IMG/VR virus record: IMGVR_UViG_3300043399_000848
Location: 1 to 61,443 of that record
Source: a virus
Direction: 5' to 3' (one strand)
Length of the DNA stretch: 61,443 nt
The position numbers and the translations under genes are program-made. The notes beneath the pieces are model-generated. The model was not told the origin of the DNA, made no database searches, and was given only the letters and a program-made list of their open reading frames with translations. Shown piece by piece: positions 16,350 to 27,500 of this stretch. The stretch's first letter is position 1, and every line of letters begins with the position of its first letter.

Positions 16350-18770
16350 ATGGCAACGACGAACCCGTTCGACATCAAACCGACTTCGGTCCCCAGCGGG
16401 GGGATCCTGACCTCGGCCATGCAGAACGTGAACGCACCGAACACGACCGGCTCGGTGGCTCAGGTCAACACGGGCGCGTTCAACCCGTTCGCCCCGACCG
16501 CGGGTTCGATGACTGCGTCCGGGTACGGCGCGACCAAGGCCGGGGCCACCGGCTACGGCGCGACCTCGGCCGGCTCGCAGGGGTACAACGCCGCGACTCA
16601 GAGCGCGACCGTGTACGGTTCGAGGGACGCCGGGGCTCAGGGCTACAACGCGGCCAGCACCTACGGGACTGGCTACGGCGCCTCGACCGCCGGCTCGCAG
16701 GGCTATGGCGCGTCCAACGCCGGCTCGCAAGGCTACGGCGCGGCCACTACCGGGGCTCAGGGCTACGGCGCGGCCGGGGTCGGCTCGCAGGGGTACAACG
16801 CTGCGGCCGCCGGCTCGCAGGGCTACCGGGCCGCGGACGCGGCCTCGCGTGGGTTCGACGCCGTCAACCAGCGATTCCAGGGCTACAACGCCGACAACGC
16901 GGCTTCGCGTGGTTACGACGCGGCAAGCATGTCCGCGACCAACTGGAACCTGAACCCGCAGCAGACCGTCGCCGGCCAGGCGCGTGGTCTTCTGGACAGC
17001 AGCAACCCCCTTCTGCAGCGCGCCCAAGCTCTCGGCATGGAGCAGGCCGCGTCTCGTGGTCTCCTGAACAGCAGCATGGCTGCCCAGCTCGGGACCAACG
17101 CGATGCTCGATCGGGCGTTGCAGATCGCTGGCGCGGACGCGCAAGCCAACCTGGCCTCGGGGCAGTTCAACGCACAGGCGGCCAACGCCGCAGCCGCAGC
17201 GAACCAGGCCGCAGCGAACCAGGCGGCTCAGTTCGGAGCCGGCGCGTTCAATCAGGCCGCTCTCGCCAATGCTGCCGCACGCAACCAGGCCGCTCAGTTC
17301 GGCGCTGGGGCAGCCAATGCCGCATTCTCCGCGGACGCCGCAGCCGCCAATCGGGCCGCAGAGTTCGGTGCGGGCGCGTTCAACCAGGCCGCGCTGGCCA
17401 ACGCTGCAGCCCAGAACCGGGCGGGCGAGTTCAGCTCCGCGGCCGCCAACGCTGCCGCCCTGCAGAACGCCCAGCTGGCCTCGCGCGCGAGCGAGTTCGG
17501 CGCTGGCGCGGCCAACACGGCAGCGCTGTCTACCCAGGCCGCCCTGAACCGAGCGGCGGAGTTCGGAGCTTCTGCCCAGAACCAGGCTGCCCTGTCCAAC
17601 CAGGCTGCGTTCAACCAGGCGTCGCAGTTCGGAGCAAACGCGGCGAACACGGCAGCGCTGGCCAACGCCGCTGCGCAGAACCAGGCTGCTCAGTTCGGTG
17701 CGGCGTCCGCCAACACGGCGGCGCTGTCCAACCGAGACGCTCTTAACCAGGCCGCGCAGTTTGGTGCGGCCGCCCAGAACCAGGCCCTGCTGCAGAACGC
17801 GCAGCTGGCTTCGAGGGCTGGGGAGTTCGGCGCCGCGGCCCAGAACCAGGCCGCTCTCGCGAACGCTGCCGCGGCCAACGAGGCGGCCCAGTTCGGTGCT
17901 GCCGCTCAGAACCAGGCCGCGGCCGCGAACGCCGCTGCGATGAACCGCGCTGGCGAGTTCGGCGCAGGGGCGGCCAACACCGCAGCTCTGGCGAACGCTG
18001 CGGCGATGAATCAGGCCGGTCAGTTTGGTGCTGCAGCTCAGAACCAGGTCGCACTGGCGAACCAGGCCGCGTTCAACCAGGCCGCGCAGTTCGGTGCTGC
18101 CGCCCAGAACGCAGCTGCCTCGCAGAACGCTCAGGCGCAGAACGCCCTCCAGCAGCAGCAATACGGCCTGCTGGCGAACGCGATGTCTCAGAACGCCCAG
18201 GCTCAGAACCAGGCCGTGTCTCAAACTGCGCAGATGATGATGCAGGCCGGGCTGGCCAATCAGAACCAAGCCTTCCAGGCCGCTTCGATGCAGTACGACG
18301 CCGCGTTCAAGGCCTCGATGGCCAACGCAGACGCGAACAACCGGATGGCCCTGACCCAGCTCGACGGTCAGATCAAGTCCGGGCTGGCCAACATCGAGGC
18401 CCAGTTCAAGACTCAGATGCAGGCGAGCCAGTCGGCGTCCACGATGTACGCGCAGACGATCCAGGCGCTGGGCCAGATCATGAACAACAAGGACCTCGAC
18501 GCTGGCGCCCGCAACAACATGGTCAACCAGCAGATGTCCGTCCTCGCCAACGGACTGGCGCTGCAGGGATCGATCAGCAACATCGCCGGCCTGGACAGCT
18601 ACATCGAGGACATCCGCAACACGTTCGGCCAGGGGGCCGCTGCACCCGCTCCGGCTCCCGCCCCGGCGCCAGCTCCTGGGACTCCAGCGCCCGCCCCAGG
18701 GGGCGGCTACAACTACAACGTGGGCGGGTATGAATACAACCTGGGCCCTGAATCTTCTGGACCGTGGTGA
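16350..18770 (+). CDS. Large Ala/Asn/Gln-repeat internal virion (ejection-type) protein
   Basis: This is an 806-aa protein. Residues about 55-195 hold roughly 14 repeats of about 10 aa with core GYGAxxAGSQ. Residues about 270-595 hold an 18-aa helical repeat (core NQAAQFGAxAxN) in about 18 copies. After that come a helical region (600-760), an Ala-Pro dipeptide tail and a Tyr/Gly-rich C-terminus. The protein starts with TNPFD. Repeat proteins of this kind between lysis and giant-protein genes are usually ejected with the DNA. No enzymatic motif is seen. ACTGAA precedes the ATG without a strong ribosome site. Confidence 0.72.
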   Translation: MATTNPFDIKPTSVPSGGILTSAMQNVNAPNTTGSVAQVNTGAFNPFAPTAGSMTASGYGATKAGATGYGATSAGSQGYNAATQSATVYGSRDAGAQGYNAASTYGTGYGASTAGSQGYGASNAGSQGYGAATTGAQGYGAAGVGSQGYNAAAAGSQGYRAADAASRGFDAVNQRFQGYNADNAASRGYDAASMSATNWNLNPQQTVAGQARGLLDSSNPLLQRAQALGMEQAASRGLLNSSMAAQLGTNAMLDRALQIAGADAQANLASGQFNAQAANAAAAANQAAANQAAQFGAGAFNQAALANAAARNQAAQFGAGAANAAFSADAAAANRAAEFGAGAFNQAALANAAAQNRAGEFSSAAANAAALQNAQLASRASEFGAGAANTAALSTQAALNRAAEFGASAQNQAALSNQAAFNQASQFGANAANTAALANAAAQNQAAQFGAASANTAALSNRDALNQAAQFGAAAQNQALLQNAQLASRAGEFGAAAQNQAALANAAAANEAAQFGAAAQNQAAAANAAAMNRAGEFGAGAANTAALANAAAMNQAGQFGAAAQNQVALANQAAFNQAAQFGAAAQNAAASQNAQAQNALQQQQYGLLANAMSQNAQAQNQAVSQTAQMMMQAGLANQNQAFQAASMQYDAAFKASMANADANNRMALTQLDGQIKSGLANIEAQFKTQMQASQSASTMYAQTIQALGQIMNNKDLDAGARNNMVNQQMSVLANGLALQGSISNIAGLDSYIEDIRNTFGQGAAAPAPAPAPAPAPGTPAPAPGGGYNYNVGGYEYNLGPESSGPW
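16515..16925 (+). repeat. About 30-bp repeats coding GYGAxxAGSQ
   Basis: An array of roughly 30-bp units around GGCTCGCAGGGCTA, partly interrupted at the 3' end. It encodes Gly/Tyr/Ala/Ser decapeptides that alternate GSQGYGA and GAQGYNA types. Variation is mostly at single codons. Confidence 0.8.
17160..18130 (+). repeat. 54-57-bp degenerate repeats coding NQAAQFGAxAxN helices
   Basis: About 18 imperfect tandem units each encode two turns of AxNQAAQFGAxAxN-type helix. Units differ more than in the preceding decapeptide block, so this array is older. It is expected to form an elongated helical solenoid or coiled coil. Confidence 0.8.
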
Positions 18771-18772
18771 CG

Positions 18773-19096
18773 ATGTTCGAGCCCGTCGCAGATCCCTGGC
18801 AGGAGACGTTCTACGAGAAGGACGGCCAACGCGTGGCCAGGCTCATGCACGTCGGCACGGAGGTCCACTTCGAGATCCTGCCCGAGTACCGTCACAAGGT
18901 CATTTTCAGGGACGTCACACGGGAATTCCTCAAGCCGGTCTTCGACAAGCAGGGGTTCCTCACGACCAAGGCCCCGGTCGATGACGTGGTCAACCAGAGG
19001 TTTGTGCGCAGGCTCGGCTTCGTCGAGACCTGGTCGGACGGGATCTATCGCTACTACATGATGACGGCCCTGCCGTTCGAGAAGAAGGAACACTGA
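18773..19096 (+). CDS. GNAT-fold-like small virion protein (T7 gp13-like)
   Basis: This is a 107-aa protein whose C-terminal half, with VNQRFVRRLGFVETWSDG, resembles the last strand-helix part of GNAT acetyltransferases. Degenerate GNAT-like proteins of this size precede ejection proteins in T7-like and related podoviruses, where gp13 is needed for virion assembly. Catalytic ability is doubtful because the acetyl-CoA loop is not evident. An in-frame GTG at 18764 is an alternative start. Confidence 0.6.
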   Translation: MFEPVADPWQETFYEKDGQRVARLMHVGTEVHFEILPEYRHKVIFRDVTREFLKPVFDKQGFLTTKAPVDDVVNQRFVRRLGFVETWSDGIYRYYMMTALPFEKKEH

Positions 19097-19097
19097 C

Positions 19098-20066
19098 ATG
19101 CCAGCAGCAATACCACTCGTAGGGGCGGCGTTCAGCATCGGCGGCGGACTGGCTGCAGCGGGCACCGCCGCGGGACTGGGCGGCACCATCGCCGGGGGTC
19201 TTGCCGCGGTCAGCGCTGGCGGACTGACCGCGCTGGGGCTAACTGGCGGCCTGATGGTCGCAGGCGGGGCCCTGACCGCGATCGGCACGCTGACGGGCAA
19301 CAAGAAGCTGGCCACGATCGGGTCTGTTCTTGGCCTCGCGGGCGGCATCGGCAGCGCTCTCGGCAAGGGCGCGGAGACCGCCGCTGCCGACGTTGCTGGA
19401 AGCGCCGCCGGGGAGGCAGGGGCCAGCACGACGGCCAACGTGGGCGGTGAGATTGCTCGGGGGGCTGTTGCGGATACGGCAACGAGTGTTGCCGAATCAG
19501 CAGCGAAAACGGCCAGCGCCACTGGCGAAGCTCTGCGTGGCGGCGGACTGATCGAGACCGCGGCCAACCAGGGCCCCCTGGACGCTCTTGGCCAGGAGGC
19601 CGCCGCGGCGTCGTTCGCTCCGCCGGCTGCTCCGGCCGCGGAGGCGCTGACGGGCACCCCGATGGCCGCGCCGGGCGCCCCCGCCCCTGCGGTCGTGGCC
19701 CCGAGCGAGGCCGCGAAGAACTACGGCACGTACGCCACCGAGAGCCGCAACTTCGTCCCGAACATGGCCGGCGGCCCCGACACCGGAACCGGCTGGTGGG
19801 ACAAGATGAAGGACTTTGGGAAGGACTTCACCAAGTTCACCAAAGAGAATCCGACTCTGACCCAGGTCGGCGGCGGACTGATCTACGGCGTGGCGCAGGG
19901 AATCGGCCAGGATAACGCCGTCAAGAAGCAGGCCGCCGAGCGGAAGAAATACGACGAGTGGGTATCCCAGAGGTACAGTGACAGTGTCCGCAATCTTACG
20001 ATTGGTGCTGTAGGGGGCAGGAAGCCTGTCCCATCTGGAGGCATAATCGGGGGAGCGAGGGGTTGA
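19098..20066 (+). CDS. Gly/Ala-rich internal virion protein, putative ejection protein
   Basis: This is a 322-aa protein. Residues 1-100 are almost entirely Gly/Ala/Leu/Val with several hydrophobic stretches able to insert into membranes. Residues 100-200 are Ala/Thr-rich, and the C-terminal 120 residues are more charged, with a DKMKDFGKDFTKFTKEN helix. Membrane-active Gly/Ala-rich domains are common in ejection proteins that build a channel across the cell envelope. Function is inferred from composition and position. Confidence 0.65.
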   Translation: MPAAIPLVGAAFSIGGGLAAAGTAAGLGGTIAGGLAAVSAGGLTALGLTGGLMVAGGALTAIGTLTGNKKLATIGSVLGLAGGIGSALGKGAETAAADVAGSAAGEAGASTTANVGGEIARGAVADTATSVAESAAKTASATGEALRGGGLIETAANQGPLDALGQEAAAASFAPPAAPAAEALTGTPMAAPGAPAPAVVAPSEAAKNYGTYATESRNFVPNMAGGPDTGTGWWDKMKDFGKDFTKFTKENPTLTQVGGGLIYGVAQGIGQDNAVKKQAAERKKYDEWVSQRYSDSVRNLTIGAVGGRKPVPSGGIIGGARG

Positions 20067-20067
20067 C

Positions 20068-20643
20068 ATGGCTGGAATGATCGACGAAGCGCGCGGGCAG
20101 GAGAAACCTGAGGGCGAAACTACGCCTAAGGCGGATAGCCCGACTGTCACCCCCAAGAGCGTCCGCTCGAAAATGAGCATGCCCAAGGACATGGGCGCTG
20201 CCTATGACGCGGTCATCTCCGCGGCCAAGCGGATCATGTACAGCGAGGAGATGAAGCCCCAGATGGTGGAGCTCTTGCGCGGCCCGGGCGAGCTCGGGGA
20301 CAAGATCGGCCAGGGCGTTGTCGCTCTGATGGCGATCCTGTACACGCAGACCAACGGCACGATGCCGCCGCAGTTGATCATCCCTGCCGCCACGGAGCTG
20401 GTCGCTGAGGCTGGCGACTTCCTGAAGAAGGTCGGCGTCAAGGTCACCGACAACGACATCGCAGAGGGCATGGCCGCGGTCGTGGAGCAGATCCTCGGCA
20501 CGGCCGGCATCCAGCCCGAGCAGATCCCCGAGCTGATCGCCCAGCAGGGCCAGCAGCCCCAGCCCCAGCCCCAACAGGCCGCCCCCGGCGGCGCACCCGA
20601 GCTGTCGCCTGACGGCCGTCCGATGGGAGGCTTCGAGCCATGA
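20068..20643 (+). CDS. Conserved virion protein of the ejection cluster
   Basis: This is a 191-aa protein with a disordered charged N-terminus (1-45), a helical core (about 45-165) and a Gln/Pro-rich tail that includes alternating QP residues. It starts one base after the preceding stop and overlaps the next gene's ATG. Its place between Gly/Ala-rich and coiled-coil ejection-type genes suggests a virion component. No family is recognised. Confidence 0.65.
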   Translation: MAGMIDEARGQEKPEGETTPKADSPTVTPKSVRSKMSMPKDMGAAYDAVISAAKRIMYSEEMKPQMVELLRGPGELGDKIGQGVVALMAILYTQTNGTMPPQLIIPAATELVAEAGDFLKKVGVKVTDNDIAEGMAAVVEQILGTAGIQPEQIPELIAQQGQQPQPQPQQAAPGGAPELSPDGRPMGGFEP

Positions 20644-21554
20644 GCCTGAGGGGAATCATTGCAGGGGCGCTCGGCGGCGTTGGGTCGGCGGTGGCCAAGA
20701 TCGGCGCCGAGGAGATGGCCCAGCAGAACCGGATGGCGGTCTACGACAAGCAGGCCGAGCTGGAGGAGCGCAAGATGCGCCTGGCCGACGAGCTGTCTCG
20801 CTCCCGCGCCGAGTGGGAGGTCAGCACCGACGGCCTCGGCGGCAAGAAGATCGAGTTCGAGACACAGCGGACAGCAAAGGTGGGCGCTGCTCAAACCGGG
20901 GTCGAGGTCGAACGTGAGAGGACTTTGGCCCCCGAGCGGCAGAAGAGCGCCGTCAACCAGGCGGTGGCGGTCAAGACCGCAGAGGGCAATCTGGAGCGCG
21001 AGCAGACAATCGCACGGGGTACGGACAAGCAGTACCTGGCCGCCTTCCGTGCGATGAACGACGCAAAGGAAAGCTCCGCGTCGCGTGCCTCGGCGGCCGC
21101 GGCCTTCTACGAGCTCACCCGCAAGAGAACGGCGGACAAGCTACGCGACCAAGCGGCGGATGCCCTCAAGGCCGGCGACAAGGAAAGCGCTGACAACCTG
21201 ATCCGTCAGGCGGACGTCGTGGTCGGCAAGGTCTCGGCGAAGAGCTACAGCGACGTCGTCGGGGCGATGAAGGTCCTCGAAGGCCAGGCCGCGGCACTGC
21301 TGGACCCGATGAAGGGTGGCGACCCGGACAAGCCCGAGAACGTGGCCGAGGCCAACGCGATCCGTCAGCAGATCCGCACGCTGGGCGAGAACATCGGCTC
21401 GGCCAAGGGTGTGGGCGCTGGCGGCGGGGCGCCCCCTCCGGCCCCGGCAGTGGTGCCATCGGCAGCAGTCGAAGCCCTTCGCAAGAACCCCTCCCGCGCT
21501 GCTGAGTTTGACGCCAAGTACGGCGCGGGCGCGTCCAAGCAATACCTGAAGTAG
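20640..21554 (+). CDS. Coiled-coil internal virion protein
   Basis: This is a 304-aa protein. A short hydrophobic Gly/Ala segment (residues 3-22) precedes long Ala/Glu/Lys/Arg helices with heptad character (about 25-245). A Gly/Pro linker and a short helical C-terminus follow. It could assemble with the giant protein inside the head. AUGA overlap with the preceding gene implies coupling. The role is inferred. Confidence 0.65.
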   Translation: MSLRGIIAGALGGVGSAVAKIGAEEMAQQNRMAVYDKQAELEERKMRLADELSRSRAEWEVSTDGLGGKKIEFETQRTAKVGAAQTGVEVERERTLAPERQKSAVNQAVAVKTAEGNLEREQTIARGTDKQYLAAFRAMNDAKESSASRASAAAAFYELTRKRTADKLRDQAADALKAGDKESADNLIRQADVVVGKVSAKSYSDVVGAMKVLEGQAAALLDPMKGGDPDKPENVAEANAIRQQIRTLGENIGSAKGVGAGGGAPPPAPAVVPSAAVEALRKNPSRAAEFDAKYGAGASKQYLK

Positions 21555-21558
21555 CTTA

Positions 21559-24500
21559 ATGGCCAACTTCTTCGATCAGTTCGACAAGCCCGCGAAGGGT
21601 AACTTCTTCGATCAGTTTGACGGCCCTGAAAAGAAAGAAGGCGCCTTCGAACGGGCTGCGCGTATTGCCCGCGACGAGGACGGCGGCGTTCTGCCCGCGG
21701 TGGGATCGCTCATCGCGTCGGCCCTGCCCGAGGGCGGCGACAAGAGAACCGCTGGCGGCTTCTTCAAGGACACCGCGGTCGACCTCACCCGTGGCGTGGT
21801 CGGTCTGGGCCAGAGCGCGGTCGGCTTGGGCAACCTTGCCCGGGGGGTGATCGGGACGGTCGCATTCGGCGGGCTTGTCAGCCCGGGCGCTCTCGGCAAA
21901 GACCTGGAGGACCTTGGGTACAGCGGCGAGCAGACCCAGAAATTCCTTAGCGGTCTGTACACGCAGGACCGCCAGGAGGCGGACCGGAACGTCGAAGAGG
22001 CGAAGGGCTTCTTCAACACGCTCGGCGCCCTGGCCGTCAACCCCAGCTCGCTGGTGGGCCAGGTCGTTCAGTCTGTCCCCCAGACGGTCGCTGCTGGTGC
22101 TGCTGGCGGGGCCATCGTCCGCGCGCTGCTGCCTGGGGCGACCCAGGCCGCGGCTGCTGCCGGCCTCGTTGGCGACGACGCCGCCAACTTCATCTCCAAC
22201 TACGTGTCCAAGCGGGCTCTCGCCGCCGCTGCGGGGAGCGAAGGCGCGCTGACCGCCGGCTCGATCGCAGAGTCCGGCCGAGAAGCCGGTCAGGAGTTCT
22301 CGACGTATGCGCCAGCGGCCGTAGTTGGCGGCGTTGGGACGGGCCTCATCGGCGCCGCAAGTGGCGCCATCGGACGTCGTCTCGGGATCGGAGACATCGA
22401 GGCCGACATCGCCATGCGGGGCGCGGGCGTTGTCCCGACCGCGGGCGCAGGCAGCAGGCTCAAGCAGATCGGCAAGGACGCCCTCAAAGAGGGTGTCCTG
22501 GAGGAGGCCCCGCAATCGTTCCAGGAGCAATTGGCCACGCAGTACGCGCAGGGCAGGCCTTTCGACCTGGAAGAGGCCGCCAGCGCGGCCGCTCAGGGTC
22601 TCGCTTCTGGCGCCGTCATGGGCGGCGCTGGCGCCCTGGTTCGCCCACGTGCGCCAGCTCAAGTCCCGGCGGCCCCCGCGGACCAGGACGCAGCCCTCAC
22701 CGGCCAGGCCGGCCGCCTGACCGCGGCCACGGACGCGTACCTGCGCGGCGGCCTGCAGTCGTCAGACCCGACCGACGTGCTGTCGTCTGTCGTGTCCGCT
22801 CCGACGCCGAACGGGGACATCGGCGCTGCGATCACCGCAGCCGACCAGGCCGCCGGCCCGTCGATCGAGGAGATGATGCGGCAGAAGCGGCAGGCAGCCG
22901 CCGACCGCGTGGCCCAGGAGCTGGGCTACCCGACGATTGACGTGAATGCCCCCGCTGACGGCGGCTTGATCGCCGACATCCAGGCCCGCAGCCAGGCCGC
23001 GGTGAGCGCAGCCCAGGCCGAGCTCGGTCTTCCCCCGGCCACCGCCCCCGTGGTCCAGCAGGACTTCGCAGCACGTCGCGAGTCGGCGGCTCGTGCTGCT
23101 CAGGGCGAGCTTGGGATCGAACTGCCGACCGCCCCGCCGGTTGTTGGCGATCAGCTCACGCCGACCCAGAAGCAGGAGCTCGTGCGTCAGCAGATGCAGG
23201 CCCCTGCTCGGGCCCCGGACCTCGTCACGCAGGTCCAGCAGCAAGTCCAGACCCAGCCCGCGACCACGGGCGAGGACGTGGCCAGGGTCCGCACGGAGGT
23301 CGAGGAGCAGGCCCTCCAGCGGTGGCAGGCTGAGTACGACCAGCAGACCGCGGCTCAGGCCGAGAAGCAGGGCGTCGAAGCGGCAAAGGCTGCCACCGAG
23401 ACCCAGGCTCGCATGCGCGAGTCCCAAGACGAAACGGCTCTTGCGGAGCTTGACCGGATCGCTCAAGGGGAGCGCCAGCGTGCTGTCGACTCTCTCGTGC
23501 GCGCGTACGGCGAGAGGACGCAGTTCAGCTCCGCTGCAACCGTCCTGCAGACCAACCAGCAACTGACCCGGCTGGGCCAGCAACCGCTGACCAAGTCCGA
23601 GCGCGACCGGGTCGTGACGCTTCTGGACAGCGCACGCACGTTCACCTCTCCTGCCCAGGAACAGGTTCAGGTCATCCCCGACCGTGGCGCGGACAACGCC
23701 GCCCTGGAGCAGCAGATCCCGGAGAAGAAGGACAACCTTCCCCGCCCGGCAAACATCGGCGGCCAGCCGGCGTCCAGCTACTCGGTGTCTCAGCTCACCG
23801 ATCTGATCGCCAACACCAGCATCCCTGCGATCACGAGGCGAGGCGCTCAGGTCGAGCTGCTTGCCCGTCAACAGGAGCAGGCGGCTCCGGCCCCCGCAGC
23901 GCCCGCCCTCCCCGCTGCCGTTACGCCTGCCGGACCCACGATCGTTCCGAGCGCCAAGCGCACCCCCGAGCAGGGCCTCCAGGTGGCCGCTGCCAAGAGG
24001 AGCGAGAAGACGGGCCAGCAGGTCACGTTCACCGTCGCTGACGTGGCCACGCTGCCGACGATGGCCAAGGCCGGGGGCGGGCTGTCGAAGCAGGCCCACA
24101 CGATCATCAACAACGTCTCCCGGGTGTTCGGGAAGAAGCTGGTCGTGTTCGACTCGGACGATGCCGGGGCGGCAGATGGCTTCGTGATTGACGACGATCC
24201 GGACACGATCTACCTGAATCGCAAGAGCGAGGTGCCGCACCTGGTCGTGTTCGGCCACGAGCTGCTGCACTCCCTTCGCCGCGACAACAAGGACGCGTAC
24301 GAGTCGATCGTCAAGTCGATCAAGATGGCCGAGGGTGTGGACATCTCCGAGACCCCGGGCATCCGGGGCGACATCGAGGAGTTCACCGCCGACCTTCTGG
24401 GCAACAGGTTCCGCGAGACGGAATTCTGGGTCGGTACGTTCCGCGACATCATCGCCAGCAAGGGTCAGGCGGAGGGCAAGAAGGTCGTCACCCGTCTGGC

Positions 24501-27500
24501 GGCCACGGCCACCCGGGCGATCAACGGCCTGATGAAGGCCCTCGGCCGCGCGCCTGGTTTCAACACCGACAAGATGGTCGCCAACCTGGGCGACGTCAAG
24601 ACGGCCCTCCGCGGCGCGCTGTCCAACTACGCCAACCAACGGTACGACGCCGCGGTGGCGCTGGAGCGTGAGCGGCTGTCCGGTCCTGCGCGAGGCGAAA
24701 CCGTGCCTGTGGCCGAGTCTGGTGGCGAGGTCGTCACCAGCGCCCGCCGCGGCGAGAAGCCTGGCCAGCTCGACGGGCTTGTCGGGTACCACTTCAGCAA
24801 CCAGGCCCGGCAGACGCTGAGCACGGGCTTCTACGGCACGGGCCTGCGCGGCAGCGACAGGGACGAGATCCAGTCCTACCCCGACAAGCGCGTCGGCAAG
24901 CGTCTGTCGTTCTACTTCGACAAGGGCACGGGCGTGCGGCCCGAGTCCGGTGTCGGAGGGGTTGCGCACCGCGTTGCGCTCGACAACATCTACGACTCGG
25001 ACTCCGATCCGCTCAAGCTGAAGAGGGGCGCCAACAAGAGGGCGTTCGAGGCGGCCGTCCTGGACGCCGGATTCGACGGGTACATGACCCGCCTGGAGGG
25101 CACCCAGCCCGGCCAGGTGGTCGTCCTCGGAGACCGCACGTACAAGCCCGAGGTGCTCGGCCCCCGCTCGCGTATCAACGACAGCGAGCCTGCCGTCGCG
25201 CAAGCAGCGCAAGAGCCGCAGTGGAAGAACGTCGCCACCGGCCCGACCCGCGAGGGCCTGCAGGACCGCATGGCCCGGATGGAGTCGTCCGGCAGCTGGT
25301 CCGGGTACGACATGCAGATCGTCGAGGCCGGGCGCGGGTTCTACGCGCTGCAGACGCGGCCGAAAGTGGTACCTTCTGAAAAGAGAGGTGAAAGTGGACG
25401 ACCCGAACAAGCCGGAGACCGAGCAGGACGGTATTCGATCGGAAGCCTTGCGCCGCTTGAAGGCGCGCCGAATGTTGCAGGGGCGTCAGGTCCCGACCCC
25501 CGGCTCGTCGCCGTGGCCGAAGAATACGCCCGAGAAACGGGGATCCCGCTCCGGCGCCAAGGCTCCTACGTCCAAGTAGACGAGGACCGCGCACGCCGCA
25601 TCGCCGCGGCGTACGACGCGATGCCCCACGCGCCGCTGGACCCTGCGGTCCGCGAGGCATACGACAACCTGGCCCGGCAGACGCTGGCCCAGTACCGGGC
25701 GTTGGAGCGCGCCGGCTACCAGTTCTATCTGGTTGACGAGACCAACGACCCGTACGGCGGCAACCCGTGGAACGCGATGCGCGATCTGCGGGCGAACCAG
25801 CGCATGGGTGTGTTCGCCACCGAGGCCGGGTTTGGAACCAGTGACTTCGACCCGGAGGGCAACCCCCTGCTGGCCGACACGGGACTTGAGTGGAGCTACG
25901 GCTCGCCCGACGGCCCGAAGAAGCGGGTGCTGTTCAACGACCTGTTCCGTGCTGTACACGACGCCTTCGGCCACGGTCTTGAGGGCGCTGGCTTCCGCGC
26001 TCAGGGCGAGGAGAACGCCTGGCAGGCCCACGTTCGCCTGTTCACCGGCAGCGCCGTGGGGGCGATCACGAGCGAGACGCGCGGTCAGAACTCCTGGCTG
26101 AACTACGGTCCCTACGGCGAGCAGAACCGCAACGCCAGGGTCGAGGACACCGTCTTTGCCGATCAGAAGACCGGGCTCATGCCCGAGTGGACCTGGACCG
26201 AAGGCCGGGCGGAAGACGAGATCCGGGAAAGCGCCAAGCGCGGCCCGCAGAAGATCGAGGTGGGCAAGACGATCCTGCAGTCGGAGCCCCTGACCCCCGA
26301 GCAGTGGGCTTCCGTCCGGGAAATTGGGCTGAAGCGAATGACGCCTGAGGAGCGCGCCGAGGTCGAGGCCGCGGAGCGCCGCGTGTCCGTCAACACCGAG
26401 ACTGCGGACAAGAAATCCGTCGAGTACGTCAGCATTGCCAAGGCCGCGCTGGACAGCATGCCTGTCCCGCAGCTGTCCACGGTTCCCATCTTGTCCGGTC
26501 GCGCGCCACTGAGGGTCATTCCGACGGGCAAGGTCGGAAAAGACGGGAAACGAAAGACCCGTGTCTTCGACGTGGCCCGTGCGCTTCGGAACCGCTTCCT
26601 CAAGCGGGCCGGCGACATCAACACGGAGCAGGGTCAAGAGGCCATCGCTCGGGCAATGGCGCACGAGGCTCTGTACGCCCTGTCCCAGGACGGCCACGCC
26701 GTGGGCTGGTACGACCGGAAGGTTGTCGAGGCGATCGCCAACGCCGCGATCGCGCATCCTCGGATCCTGACGGACCGTGAGTCAAACTTCATGTTCCGCG
26801 TGGTTCTGGCCGTGACGTCAAACGGCCAGGCCGTTCGGGACAACTTCAGCTTTGGTAACTCGATCCTGAAGACCTGGTTCGAGACGAATCGTCTGCCGGA
26901 GCAATTCGACGGGGGCGGCGCTCGTAGCCCCGCCATGAAGCTTGCATTCGCCAAGGTGAACCGGCTTGTTCAGGAGCACGGCTGGGAGAAGACCGAGCAG
27001 ATCCTGAGGCAACTCCGCCAGGTCGGGCAGATTGAAAAGGAGTTCGATCTCAAGATCAGCGGCGAGAACAAGAAGACTCTGGTGCCCGTTGCCGTCGGCA
27101 TGGGCGGCCCGAAGATCGGTAACTTCTTCGCCAACCTGTCCGGGTTCTTCGACAACCCGACGATGGACCTGTGGTTCATGCGGACGGTGGGGCGGATGGC
27201 CGGCAGCAACCTCGCCACGAAGCCGAGCCTGGTCAAGTTCCTGGACGACCTGAGCAAGCTGCTGCCGGAAACCGGCGAGGTCAACGGGATCGACGTCAAG
27301 GACATTCGGGAGGAAATCGCAGCGTACAAGGCACTGGAGCCTGACGAGCAGACGGACCCCGAGCTGACGATTCAGTATTTGCAGAAGACCGAGCAGTACG
27401 CCCGGAAGCAGTACCAGATCTTCTCCACGGGCACGGGCAAGGTTTACGAGAACGGCAAGACCCGGACCTTCGACGACAAATCCCCGCTCAACCTGAACGC

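Noticed and set aside
22762-25410. 882-codon reverse frame and a similar 1292-codon reverse frame at 28255-32133
   Set aside because: Long antisense frames are expected opposite strongly biased GC-rich genes. The products are Arg/Leu/Gly/Val-rich without domains, and no convincing start signals are present.
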